Positions 43,466-54,431 of a DNA stretch of 64,000 bases are shown one piece after another. Position 1 is the first letter of the stretch. The number at the start of each line of letters is the position of its first letter. This DNA is from Amorphophallus konjac (lineage: Eukaryota; Streptophyta; Magnoliopsida; Alismatales; Araceae): the NCBI GenBank assembly GCA_022559845.1, contig CM040123.1, positions 295,542,642 through 295,606,641 of the forward strand. Direction: 5' to 3'. The translations under genes and the position numbers were made by a program. The notes under the pieces were generated by a model. That model saw nothing but the letters and a program-made list of their open reading frames with translations. It ran no database searches and was not told the origin of the DNA.

Positions 43466-43875
43466 AAGCGGCGGTCTGATGGGAGACCGCTCAGGGAGGG
43501 TAAACAGGCCTCTGAAGGACCATAGTATCACAAGGAGCAGTAAATAACGAAACACAGAACTAAAATAAACAATAACGGTAAAGACCACAGTGTACCTGAG
43601 TGAAGTAGACAGTTTGGAAAATGACCGTCGAATGCATGAAACGGCCCTGACAGGACCACAAAACGTAGTAACTCACAGAGACATAAACGACAGAAACATA
43701 CCTGAGGCAGAAGGATGCGGTCTATCGACCGGCCGTAGGATGATATAAATGGCCCACGAAGGACCGTAACCGGTAACAGACGCGCATAGGTATAAACAAC
43801 AGACACATACCGGAGGCGGAGGGGTGCGGTCTATCGACCGGCCGCAGGATGCTAGAAACTGCCCACAGATGATCG
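43465..43875. repeat. GGTC/GACC dyad array in E1 5' leader
   Basis: Modules include GGCGGTCTGATGGGAGACCG, a near-repeated pair ATGCGGTCTATCGACCGGCCG and GTGCGGTCTATCGACCGGCCG about 110 bp apart, and AACGGCCCTGACAGGACC. The two copies around 43718 and 43828 sit in a longer local duplication (GACATACC.GAGGC.GA.GG). Confidence 0.7.
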
Positions 43876-43980
43876 CAATTAACCCACGGACAAGAGACAA
43901 TAAAACTCTAAACCTAAGATGACTAAAACCAACCCAAGCAAGCAGGTCAACAACGTCAGAAGCACGATGGGCATAAGGTG

Positions 43981-43997
43981 TCCCACCGTGATCACCA
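43981..43997 (-). other. E1 primer binding site candidate
   Basis: Minus-strand TGGTGATCACGGTGGGA begins with TGG, as expected for pairing with a tRNA CCA end, 9 bases from the LTR. I cannot name the tRNA with certainty. Confidence 0.5.
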
Positions 43998-44006
43998 AAA
44001 AAGGGG

Positions 44007-45892
44007 TGTAGATATGTTCTTTCCCTCTCTAACTCAAAATATGAAATGTGCTAAAGTGGGAAAAGATTGAATGTGTGTGTGTGTACGAGTGAATAGCATG
44101 AAAAAGACAAACGATGCAAGCAATGAATCACTCACAGCATGGACAAGTTGTGATCGCCACCAAGGTATTAAGTGCAAGGAGAGGGCACCACATACCTTGG
44201 AAAGGGGAGACGGATGAGGACACTCGCCCAATGATGCAGCGCTGGAACAGGATAACGACGGTCCGCTGGAGACCGCTTGAAGGACGTAGACGGCTGAACG
44301 ATAGACCTTCTCCAACGCTGAAGCAAGAACATGGTAAAAGGCCTGACGTGGAGGCTAAACGGTCTGCAGTCGGCAGCGCACAGGATCCAGATGGTCTGAG
44401 TAAGGCCGCAAACCCCGTTAGACGGTCTGAAATGAACCGCATAGAAACTCCAGATCCCAAGCCATGGGCCTTAATCCTCCACCCCTTTCGGCCGGCCAGA
44501 GGGGATCGATGGGCCTCGTGCTAGAACTCCTGTTGACCTGCAAAACAACACAAATGACCAGAAAAAAAACCAAGTGAGTTTATGAAGTGTAATATCTATG
44601 AAAATGAATGAAAAACTAAACACATAAATGAAATGGGGGATACCTGGTGGTTGGGTTTTTAAACCCCTATGGGGCATGGAAAAGCAATAGGAAGGTGATG
44701 AATGTGAAGATGACAGTGAAAAAATGTGGGAGAAAGTGAAAGAAAAAATGATGATGCGAGAATGAACAAACAACGAAGAATGACTAAATGAAGACACTAA
44801 ACACCGAAGACTCGGACTACTCCCTGAACCGAAGGCTTGGCGGACGTGGAAAGCCTTCCTCCCTTACTGGAACTCTCTCAAGAAAGCGGCAACACTTCGA
44901 CGCGAAATCCAAACCCCCCCTTTCGAGCTTGGACTAAGGGTGCTATTTATAGACCCTTGAAAGTCCACTCGAAATTGAGGATTTTCCAACGAGAATTAGG
45001 CCGAGATTCTTCAGGATAAAATGTAGATAATATCACCAACTTTCACCAAGATCAAACGAAACCCAATTTGGAAAAGAATCCACAGAGAAATTTGAGGACG
45101 AAGCAGCAAACTTCACCATGGATGGAGAGAGAAAAATTTGTTTAAGCAAGGGTTTCGGCCTCATATGCGGTCGATCGATGGGCCGCCCACCCATATAAAT
45201 GGTCCAATCAACGATCGCCTACTAGGTGTCGCTGAAAAATAATAAATAAGATAAATAAAGCCTTTTATCCAAAGAACAGGCCGACTTAACCGGCGTAGGA
45301 CTCTCATAAGGAAAACGGTCTTTCGATGGACCACCCAAAGAATTGAAACGGCCCATCGTGAGGCCACCTCACAGATGTTGGTGGAAAATCAGAAATAATG
45401 AGATAAATAGCTATTGATCTAGAAAATAGATCGAATTAGGACTCTGGATTAAAAACTGTCAATTGATGGGCCGCCCGACCAGTTCAAACGGTCTAATGCT
45501 AGACCGCTTATCTCGTGTTGGTGGAAATTAAGAAAAAATAAGATAAATAGCCATTTATTCAGAAGTTAAGCCACTGGGCGACAAAAAATAGCCTTACTAT
45601 AGACCGCCGACCATGCTAAACGGTCTATCGCTATACCACTTTTATGCTGGATGGTGGAAAATAATAAAATGGTATAAATAAGCCTATTTACCCCCAAGAC
45701 CAATTTAAATCAAAGTCCATTAAGCCCAAACTTGAGAAATTTGAGAGCAAGCCCAGCCAGGGAGGAAAATACCCATAAAATAAGCCCAAAGAAATGCCTA
45801 AACATGGCCGAATGAGTAATGGACAACTTGAGGCATCGAAAATAAGGGTAAGAAAAATGACTCAACTCACAGGCAAAAAATGGGTGTCAATA
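44007..45892 (-). mobile_element. E1 5' LTR
   Basis: 1886 bp, homologous to 14594-16476, with a minus-strand TATAAATA at 44951-44944. Its outer terminus has mutated from TG to TA (plus strand ...TCAATA). It is followed by the TTCAT duplication. It carries the dyad modules at 44255-44445 and 45165-45650. Confidence 0.88.
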
Positions 45893-45898
45893 TTCATC

Positions 45899-45914
45899 TG
45901 GCGTCGTCTGTGGG
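45899..45914 (+). other. T0 primer binding site
   Basis: TGGCGTCGTCTGTGGG; T2 has TGGCGCCGTCTGTGGG, so T0 carries a C-to-T change. This type of PBS is common in Tat/Athila-like elements. Confidence 0.8.
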
Positions 45915-45933
45915 AAACGAACAAAGAGCAAAT

Positions 45934-47450
45934 ATGGTGCGAAGAAATTCTAGTAGGAGAAGTGCCAACATAAAAGGGAAGGCACCGATAGTCGAAGAGA
46001 GGGAGCCCGCGCCCTCTCACCCTTCGATGGGCGCCCCCTCTAGCGACCAAGCCAACAACCCACTTCTACCGGTCGAAGGGGAAAAATTTGCTCCCGAGAA
46101 CCCAGACACCCTCCAAACCCTCAATGCTAAAATGGATGTCTTCGTCAACTTGATGAGGACCCAGATAGTTGGAGAGGAGAGATCACGGCTTCCCTAGATG
46201 AATTACCCCCATGCGGGGGCCTCCCAGATGATGGCCAGAGGCCGATTCATCCTTCAAGAAGGACGCATTATTCAGAGTGAGCGAGGCGGACCTTCGCTGC
46301 CCCCACCTCCGAGCAAGAAGCCTCCTCCAGTCCAATAAAGAGGAGGTCCGAGCTCAATCAACAATGCAGGAAGGAGGACATTCCAGACCCGGAGCTCCAG
46401 GGAAACACTCAGAGCCCCCCGGCCCCATCCCGACGACGGGGGGAACTATCCCTCCAACAGCAAAACTTTGAGCGACGTTTTACCGAGCGGGAGCATGCCC
46501 TTTGCACCCTCCAGTAGAACACCACAAAGGAGGATGAGGAGCGATAAACACTCAGATATTGGAGGTAGAGATTTCACCCAGAGTCTCTCTATCGACCTTC
46601 AAGTCTTATGACGGCCAGGGCGACCCGACCGACCACTATGACAGCTTCGACGCCCTGATGACCTTGCATGGGGCATCTGACTCGGCCAAGTGCCGAGCGT
46701 TCTTGACTACTCTAGTCCAAGGTGCACAGGCATGGTTCCGAGCGCTCACCCCTAGAAGCATCACCAGCTTCCGACAATTCGAGTGACTATTCAATGAAAG
46801 CTTCGTCGACAGCGGCCCTGCAAGGTCGATAGTGGGATTACTGGCCCTCAAGCAGGTGCAAGTGGAAAAGCTGCGGGCTTATATTAACCGTTTCAAAGCC
46901 GAAGCTCTGCGCATCCCTCGCCTGGATGTGGCCTCTGCCATCACCGCACTGACTGGAAGCACCCACGATGAAAATCTCTGGAGAGAATTGGTGCTCCACC
47001 CTCCTTCCTCCCTCGTCGACCTTATGACCTTAGCTTTATGTCATACAAAGTGCAAGGATGTCCTCAACGCCTGTCGACATCCCGCAAGCTCGGGGCTAGA
47101 GGGAGAAAGAAAGAGGTCATCTGACCAATCTTCCAGGCAGGGGAAGAAGAGGAATCGAGAGGGCGACCGAAAGGAACTCCCGCGCAAGTTCGAGCGCTAT
47201 ACTCTTCTATCTACCTAGGTCTATCAAATTTATTAATAAATAAAAGACTCGGGACTACTCCGCCGCCCCGATCCGATGAAGACCGACCCGAAGCGTCGGA
47301 GTCGTCAGAAACACTGTTAGTTCCATGACAATCATGGCTACCATACGGGAGATTGCCACGAGCTCAAGGACGAGATCAAAAGTCTCATCCACCAGGGCCA
47401 CCTCTCCCAGTACGTGACTGAGCAGAGGGAGGACCACGGAATCCCTCTCG
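45934..47450 (+). pseudogene. gag: T0 gag
   Basis: Starts at an ATG at 45934 (MVRRNSSRRSANIKGK) and runs about 88 codons to a stop. Further frames give the core KSYDGQGDPTDHYDSFDALMTLHG, AQAWFRALTPRSI and RLDVASAITALTG (46559-47218, with a TGA near 46784). A Cys/His knuckle-like part (HDNHGYHTGDCHELKDEIKSLI) lies near 47320-47400. It matches T2 gag. At least five disabling changes are visible. Confidence 0.75.
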
Positions 47451-47595
47451 AAGAAATAGACAATCTCCCCCGATGGGTCCACATAAACCTCATCTCAGGT
47501 GGATCAGCCTCGGGTGGAGATAGCAGTCGAGGAAGAAAGCATCATGCCGAGCGAGCAAGCAGAGCTTTCGAGCCACCTAAAAAGCTCTGCCCTGG

Positions 47596-48006
47596 GTGAC
47601 CTACCAGCAAACCTTGGTCTTCTCCGACCAAGACCTCGAAGGAGTAGTCACCCTACATGATGACGCCCTTATTATCTCGGCCATCATAAACCATTGTAAC
47701 GTGGACCGTATCTTAGTGGATAATGGCAGTGCCCCCTACGTTTTGTCATACGAGTGTTTGCTAAAGATGGGTGAAAACCCATCAAAATTGCGTCCGATCC
47801 GAACCCCCCTCTGTGGGTTCAATGGCCAGGTGATTTATCCTAAGAGAGCCTTAAGACTACCTATTACCCTCGGTACCCCACCCAAAGCCGTAACCTTCAT
47901 GGCAAAGTTCGTAGTGGTCAAGGAGATATCGGCCTATAATGCTATTTTCAGCCAAGGCATCCTCAGCCGAATCAAGGCAGTGCCCTCCACATACCACCAA
48001 AAATGA
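47596..48006 (+). pseudogene. T0 aspartic protease
   Basis: VDRILVDNGSAPYVLSYECLLKMGE holds the DNGSA version of the active site that T2 also has, and IRTPLCGFNGQ follows. The frame is lost at 48006 (a shifted and stopped sequence after YHQK). It would cleave the polyprotein if intact. Confidence 0.78.
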
Positions 48007-48249
48007 AGTTTCCCACCAAATACGGCACCGGGGAAGTCCGAGGCAATCAGGCAATGGCTAGAAGGTACTACATGATCTCAGTGGAAACCGTAAGGCCAGA
48101 GGACTAGGCCAAAGAGTTCAGAACGATTGAAGATAAAACGGCAAGCAAACCCGGGGGAGACCTACTGTCTATTTTCCTCAGGAACAATCCAGTCCTCGAA
48201 GTAAAAATCACGACAGATCTACCACTCAAACTACAAACTAAATACAAAG

Positions 48250-49664
48250 ACTTTCTTTCGGTGTATGTGCACATTTTTGCTTGGTCGGATGAGAATCTCC
48301 CTAGCATTCCCAAGGAGTTAGCAATGCACCACCTCAACCTCGACCCTGCGGTGAAACCAGTACAACTACGAAAGAGGAAGCATGCCCCTGAGAAACGGGC
48401 GATTATCAAAGAGCAAATCAACAAGGGGAAGAAAATTGGGTTATTTAACCCGGTCCTTTACCCTACTTGGCTCGGTAACGTCATCCTCGTACCCAAAATA
48501 TCGGGCAAATGGCGGATGTGCGTCGACTTCACCGACCTCAATAAGGCCACTCCGAAGGACTGCTAGCCGTTATAGAGTGTCGACCAACTCGTCGATTCAA
48601 CCGCGGGTAATGAACTTCTCAGCTTCTTGGATGCATATTCTGGATATCACCAGATTCAAATGAGCCCTGAAGACATAGAGAAGACCGCCTTCATCCCTGA
48701 CTTCGGAGTCTATTACTATACCCGGATGTCGTTCGGGTTAAAAAATGCTGGAGCTACTTACCAAAGGCTGGTCAATCAGATCTTTGAGGACCAGATCAGG
48801 CGGAACATCGAGGCCTATATCGACGACATGCTTGTAAAGTCACAAAAGCCCGGGGACCATTTTTCTAACCTGGCCGTGACCTTCAGCACCCTCCAGAAGT
48901 ACCAAATGAAGCTCAATCCCGCCAAATGTGCCTTTGGATTTAAGTCCAGAAATTCTTGGGCTTCCTGGTGACCCAGCGAGGGATCGAAGCCAACCCCGAT
49001 AAGATCCAGGCCATCCTGGATATGCAGCCGCCTACCTGCATCAAAGATGTACAGTGCAATCCTACCGGATTACTGCGCTATACCATTTCCTGTCCCGAGC
49101 CGCAGAACGTTGCCTGCCCTTCTTAAAATTATTGAGAGGGCCGAAATTGGTAACCTTCACATTTGCCTGGGATGAGGAATATGAAAAGCTGTTCACCGAG
49201 CTTAAGGAGTTTCTGGCGTCACCTCCTGTATTATCCAAGCCAGTGTCGGGGGAGACTCTATATCTTATCTCTCGGCAACACCATCCACAGTAAGCTCGGT
49301 TCTCATTCGAGATGACCAAGGAAGACAAAAGACCGTCTATTACATCAGCAAAGTGCTCCTCGATGCCAAAAGGAGGTACCCCGCAACCGAGAAACTCGTG
49401 TAAGCGTTGGTTACCTCAGCTAAGCACCTTTGGCCGTACTTCCAGGGACACTCCATTGTGGTGCTAACTAGCGAGCCTCTGAAGAAAATTCTGGCCCATC
49501 TAAAAGCCTCGGGTCGACTGGTGAAGTGGGCAATATTACTTGGGGCCTATGATATTTCTTACCAACCCCGCACCGCCATTAAGGGACAAGCTCTCGCCGA
49601 TTTTATCGCCGAGTCCGTTGTCCCTCCGGGAGAGGCGTCCGAACCTACGGCTGGCCTGGCTTAG
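48250..49664 (+). pseudogene. pol: T0 reverse transcriptase and RNase H
   Basis: Motifs in order: AWSDENLPSIPKE, PTWLGNVILVPKISGKWRMCVDFTDLNKATPKDC (48261-48566), then after a frameshift MDAYSGYHQIQMSPEDIEKTAF, MSFGLKNAGATYQRLVN and the catalytic YIDDMLVKS (48627-48950). RNase H follows in pieces (PVSGETLYL, YYISKVLLDAKRRYP, ILLGAYDISYQPRTAIKGQALADF; 49054-49664). Frameshifts occur near 48565, 48945, 49060 and 49270. Confidence 0.8.
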
Positions 49665-50140
49665 GATCTCTTCGTGGACGGGACTTCCAATTCGGCCGAC
49701 AGCGGAGCTGGCATCCTCATGACATCCCCAGAGGGTGTCGAGCTCCAGTATGCTCTGAAATTCAACTTCCAGGCTTCCAACAACGCCTCTGAATATGAAG
49801 ACCAGAATTTTGGGGCTAGGATGGCGAGGCGCCTGGAGCCAAGCGAGTCAACATCTACACCGACTCTCAGTTGGTCGCTAGCCAAATCCATGGAGACTAC
49901 GAAGCTCGGGAACCACAGATGGTCAAATACCTTCACCTGGTGAAAGAGATAGCCCGATCATTCGAGAGCTTCCAGGTAATCCAAATAGCTCGGGAGGAAA
50001 ACTCCCGAGCAAATGCCCTCTCTTGATTGGCCTCTTCCATCACCTTAGAAGGGACCAGAACCGTCCTACTAGAAGAGTTGGACCGACCAAGCATGGAAAC
50101 CGTAACCGTAGCAACCGTATAGGCACAACCCGACGACTAG
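49665..50140 (+). pseudogene. T0 second (archaeal-type) RNase H
   Basis: LFVDGTSNSADSGAGILMTSPEGVELQYALKFNFQASNNASEYE is the start of the extra RNase H found in Tat elements. It is frameshifted near 49800, after which the DSQLV..Q.HGDYEAR and ENSRANALS motifs appear in another frame. Confidence 0.75.
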
Positions 50141-50149
50141 TGAGCCCCA

Positions 50150-51380
50150 TATGTAGCCTGGCTAGCTGACTCTCGAGAGCCCGATGACCCTCGGGAGGCT
50201 AGGAGACTCAAATATCAAGCTCGACGATTCATCTTATTCAACGAAAATCTTTACCAACGATCCTTCGCCGGCCCCCTCCTCAAGTGCCTTAGTGCCTCGG
50301 AGGCTCAGCAAGCCGTTGAAGAAATTCACGAAGGGATCTACGGAGCACACCAAGGGGGGAGGTTGATAGCAAGGATTTTACTACGCTGAGGTTATTGGTG
50401 GCCCACCCTCCAGCGAGATTGCTCCACATATGCTCAGAAGTGTGACCGCTGTTAGAGGTACGACCACCTGATCCACCAGCCAGCCTTGGAGCTCATAACT
50501 CTAACCGAGCCATACCCTTTTGCTCGGTGGGGAATTAATATCCTTGGGCCCTTCCCAGTGGCCCGGGCTCAGAAAAAGTTCCCCATCATCGCCATCGACT
50601 ACTTCTCCAAGTGGATCGAAGCCAAGGCTACCGCTAAGATAACGGAGGCAGTAATCAGGAGTTTCGTGTGGAGGATGATCATTTGTCATTTTGGCATCCC
50701 CCGGGTGATTGTGAGTGACAACGATCGACAATTTGATAGCGCTTATTTTATGAATAAGTGTGCCGACCTACATATTCGTAACCACTTCACTTCGGTAGAC
50801 CACCCCCAGGCTAACGGGCAGGTCGAAAATGCCAAAATAACCATCCTCAAAGGCTTAAAGACCAGGCTCGATAAAGCCAAGGGTAATTGGTTCGAGGAAT
50901 TGCCTAGCATACTATGGTCGTACCGAACCACTCCAAGAACCGCCACGAGTGAAACTCCATTTCAGCTAGTCTATGGCACCGAGGCAATCATCCCACCGGA
51001 GGTCGATAGCCCGTCCCTTCGGGTTATCCACTTCCTATTCAGCCTAATGAGCGGAAGCTGTTGGAAAACTTGGACCTGACCGATGAAGTACACGAGGTCG
51101 CAAGAATCAGAGCGACAGAGTACTAGCGACGCATGATTCAGTACTACAACGCTCGAGTTCGAGACAGGTAATTCTAGCCAGGAGACCTCGTTCTCAGGAA
51201 GGCCGAAGCCTCTCGCCCACAGCAGGCTGTGGGAAAACTATCCTCTAATTGGGAAGGCCCCTACCGAGTGATCGAGACGCTCGAGAAAGGAGGATACTGA
51301 CTATCTACCATGGAAGGGACACCAATCCCTTGGACTTGGAATGATGTAGCCCTACAGAAGTTCTATTTCTGAGTTTATCC
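50150..51380 (+). pseudogene. int: T0 integrase with first catalytic Asp changed to Asn
   Basis: The zinc-binding part reads EIHEGIYGAHQGGRL..GYWWPTLQRDCSTYAQKCDRC. The core is open for 197 codons (50486-51079): WGINILGPFP where the family has WGMDILGPFP, then IDYFSKWIEAKA, VSDNDRQFD (second Asp) and NGQVENAKITILKG (Glu). The C-terminal part (GDLVLRKAEASRP..., NWEGPYRV) is in other frames up to about 51380. The Asp-to-Asn change would itself abolish catalysis. Confidence 0.82.
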
Positions 51381-52500
51381 ATACATGCAAGAAACCAATA
51401 AAGATAGTAAACTATCCATTTTGTTAATGTCAAAATTTTGGTACATCAGATGGGCCATAGCCAGCACAATGTGCATATAAAAAAAAAATCTGGTACAACA
51501 CGGACTGATGACTCAGTGCGAATGAGGTTAGTGGCTCCAAGCCGAGCCATTGACTCCACTCAGTGTGGAAATTGGCTCGAATAATGGGACAGCTGACTTT
51601 GTCTACTTGGGAAGTTCGGAGGACATGGTATCAGACACAAGAAAGGACCCCCATCAAGGATCGATGGAGGGGAGGTAAGAGAAGGCTCCATCTAGAATGG
51701 ATGAACCTCCAAAGAGTGAAAGAAAAAAGGAGGGGGAGAGGGGGAACGGAAGAGGTGAGGAGAGAATGAGGCAAGACTGTTGCTGAACGCCATCCTCTCT
51801 CAGACTCCTCCCGCTTCTACCTTACTCCTAATGCGGGCAGCAGCCCAGAAGGTGTAAATAGAGTGCCCCGTGAGGCACCGCCATTCTTGCACGTCGCCCA
51901 CCATTCTTCCACGCCGAAGTCACCCAGACGTCACCGCCAAAGCCTTCGTCAACGTCAGCCTCCATATTCCACCAGAGGACGACAACGGAAGAGAAGATGA
52001 TACCGATTTTCACCGTAGAGAGAAAGAAGAGCAGGAGAGTCAGCATAGCCCTTATTTCAGCGTGAAGAGGAAGAGGCACCCTTTGGGACCTTTTTATAGG
52101 CCGGAGGGGGAAACCCCTGCCTTAATTGAACCTCTCCTCGAAAACATGCAAGGGACTATAAAGTGAAGGTGAATACCTCCCCAAGGAGTAATTACGCCTC
52201 CCTACGATTAAACTCTCTCTACGGGAATGTGCAAACGGACAGGTCAGTTAAAACACCAAAAGATAGAGAAGTGCCAGATAAGCACTTTTTGATCAATCGA
52301 TCGGCATATGACCAAATTTTTTGATAGAAGGATCGGACAAAATATTTGATTTACCGACGACTGCAGATATCAAACTCAGTCAAACATGGCAAGAAGCATT
52401 CGGGTACGCTCTAAAACTTACTGTCGTTATATTTAATGAAAAAGATAATACACGATGAAGTTTCCAAAAAAGGCCCTCATACAAAAAAAGAAAAGGGGGA
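51381..52500 (+). other. T0 3' non-coding region
   Basis: I see no supported gene. It includes an A-run near 51479-51489 and short open frames without a domain (51563-51769, 51870-52166). It lies between the pol remnants and the antisense ORF. Confidence 0.4.
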
Positions 52501-52819
52501 AGGGCTAGTAAAGCAAATACTGCCTAATCAATCGAGATGGGAGAAGAAGGGGAGGTCGGCGATCGTTCCAGAAGCCCGGTAGTTGGAAGGCCCGCGGCGC
52601 TTGGCCCCGTTCCTACGGTCATGTGCGGCTCATCCTCGGCTCCCTCGGTGACGGTCGGCCCAGACACTGACCCCACTTGTGTGGGAACTATCTCGGTCGC
52701 GTGCCCTCCCATGGCAGCCTGGCTCGAAGAGCCCTCAACCTCGGGAGCGAAACTGTCCTCGCTGCCATCCTTGACCCTCGATGCCGTAGAAGAGGGAGGA
52801 GTCGAGCCTCCTTCATCTG

Positions 52820-54405
52820 AGTCATACTACTGATCGGGAAGAAAGTCGAGCTCACCCACGACCTGTCATCGTGCCTCCCTGACGGCCCGATCGAAGCCTT
52901 GGACAAAACCCTTCCGAAGCCCCCGACGATAACCCGATGCATCGTAGGCAAAGACACTCATCTTCTGGGCCTCGAGGTAGTCCTCTGAGCTCAAATATCG
53001 CTCGACGGCCCTCTCCCCAGCCTCCGCTTCCCTCACCTTGAGCTCGGCCAACTTTGCCTCGATCCTCGACAGCTTCATTTCGGCTTCAGCCTCTTTCACC
53101 TCGACCTCAGCCTGTATTACCTCGGCCTCCTCCCTTGCTCGATCAGCTTCCAGGAGACGGTTCCTGAGCTCATCCCGCTCGGCCTCCCACTGCCTCGATC
53201 TCGATACATGGAACTGGCTCTCCTCTTCTAGGAGGCGAGTTTTTATCTCGATAGTGCGGTGAGCCAAGGACAATTATTTGGACAAAGGCCGCACACCCTC
53301 CTGATGCGCTCGATCCTCCGCCCGGAGCGAGACCACCTCCTTACGGAGGACCGCAAGCTCGGAAGATAATTGTTCGGCCATTCGGTCAGACTCGACGCAA
53401 TCTTTGGCCTGAGCCATCTCACTACTCTCTATCTTCATCTAGTGATCGGCGATCTCTGCCCCTAACTGGGCCATGAACAAGCCACCCTCCATCACCCTCC
53501 CGAGGAGCATCGAAGGGGGGCATCACCGAAACTCTTCCTCGACAGATGGGGACTCCAGCTTTAGGTAACACTGTTACAGGGAAGCTTGAATGACAAACCG
53601 CCCCTGCTGCGAAGCGAAACTCCTCCTAGGTAGAAACTGCACAGGGTATCTCCCCCAGTGACTCCTGAGCTCGACACAGTAATGTTTGGCCCAGCTGGGA
53701 CCCCGGTACCAACCTCTTCCCTATGCACACCCACAGGCTCGGTCGAACCCTCAGAGCCAACCTCCGCTCCTCGTGCCCCCGCAGACTCGGTGGTGACCTA
53801 CTCAACCGACTCGTGCCTCTCCGGCATGGCAGCTAATGAGCCCGAGCAATGGGTACCCTTGGCTAGAGACTCCTCGTTGAAGGAGGGACCTTCATCTTCT
53901 TCTGCCTACTCTTCTCGGCGATCAGGTCTTTCATCACCCCCAACAGTAGCGGCATTCCTGGAGCTTTCCGTTTGGATCCTCGTCGCCCCGACTCATCCTC
54001 CCGAGCAACTCGTTTGCCCTTCTGTCGGGCGGAAGAGGGATCCTCGGGAGCCCTAGGTGCATCTGAGGCAGCCGCCTCCATTCGATCGGTGACCTTCGGC
54101 TCTGGCAAAGGTTTCTTTTCCTCGTCGCACCTCGCGTCTGTTCCCTAGAAGGCATCTCATCAACAAAGGCTCCACAATGTGCAGCAAAGGTTTCTGAGAT
54201 CCTTACCATCAGGCAGCGCCCAACGGGAAAAGCCTTCGACGAAGGCCGGAGTCAATAGCTTGGCGGTCGACCGACGATTGTCTTGCAGAATTTGGATCTC
54301 CTCCTCCAACTCTGGGGAAATCGCTGGAGGCTTCTCGGGAAGTACCGACTGAAGTTTCGACTCAACAGGGAAATCCCATATATGGCCACCCTTGGTGAAT
54401 CCCAC
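52820..54405 (-). pseudogene. Antisense accessory ORF in the T0 3' region, coiled-coil
   Basis: On the minus strand: an exon-like part (54405-54215) GFTKGGHIWDFPVESKLQSVLPEKPPAISPELEEEIQIL... ending at a donor GATG|GTAAGG near 54207, a basic part (54108-53863, KKRVAR-like and RRGSKRKAP), and a long charged coiled coil (53273-52866: heptad-like Glu/Arg/Leu, then YRRGLRKGFVQGFDRAV). No enzymatic motif. Position and orientation (antisense, between pol and the 3' LTR) match extra ORFs known from Tat-lineage elements. The 5' end is cut at 54431. Confidence 0.5.
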
Positions 54406-54431
54406 CCAGAAAAATTGAGTCTTCCACCCCT

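Larger units (their letters stand above)
14594..45892 (-). mobile_element. E1: Ogre-sized Tat element with antisense mobile-domain genes
   Basis: It is flanked by a perfect 5-bp duplication TTCAT (14589-14593 and 45893-45897). LTRs of 1883 and 1886 bp start TGTTGACACCC and end ATATCTACA on the minus strand. In minus order: 5' LTR, PBS, gag, protease, an inverted RT-RNase H block, integrase, a long 3' region with two decayed spliced genes on the opposite strand, PPT, 3' LTR. Removing the Tk1 insertion leaves about 20.5 kb, the size class of Ogre/Tat elements. The first 300 bp of the LTRs differ at roughly 7 percent of sites, so E1 is much older than Tk1. Coding parts are full of stops. Confidence 0.88.
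45898..54431 (+). mobile_element. T0: internal region of a Tat element split by E1
   Basis: Continues from the LTR at 13996-14592: PBS, gag, protease, RT, RNase H, archaeal-type RNase H, integrase, then a spliced ORF on the opposite strand. It closely resembles T2 at 59908-64000. Many stops and frameshifts. The 3' LTR is not present; the element is cut at about 54431 by another LTR-like sequence. Confidence 0.82.

Noticed and set aside
43997..44006. AAAAAAGGGG before the LTR at 44007 as a plus-strand polypurine tract, making E1 a plus-strand element
   Set aside because: Both LTRs have their TATA box on the minus strand, gag/protease/integrase are on the minus strand, and a better PPT (AAGGAGGGG on the minus strand) abuts the other LTR. 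E1 is minus.
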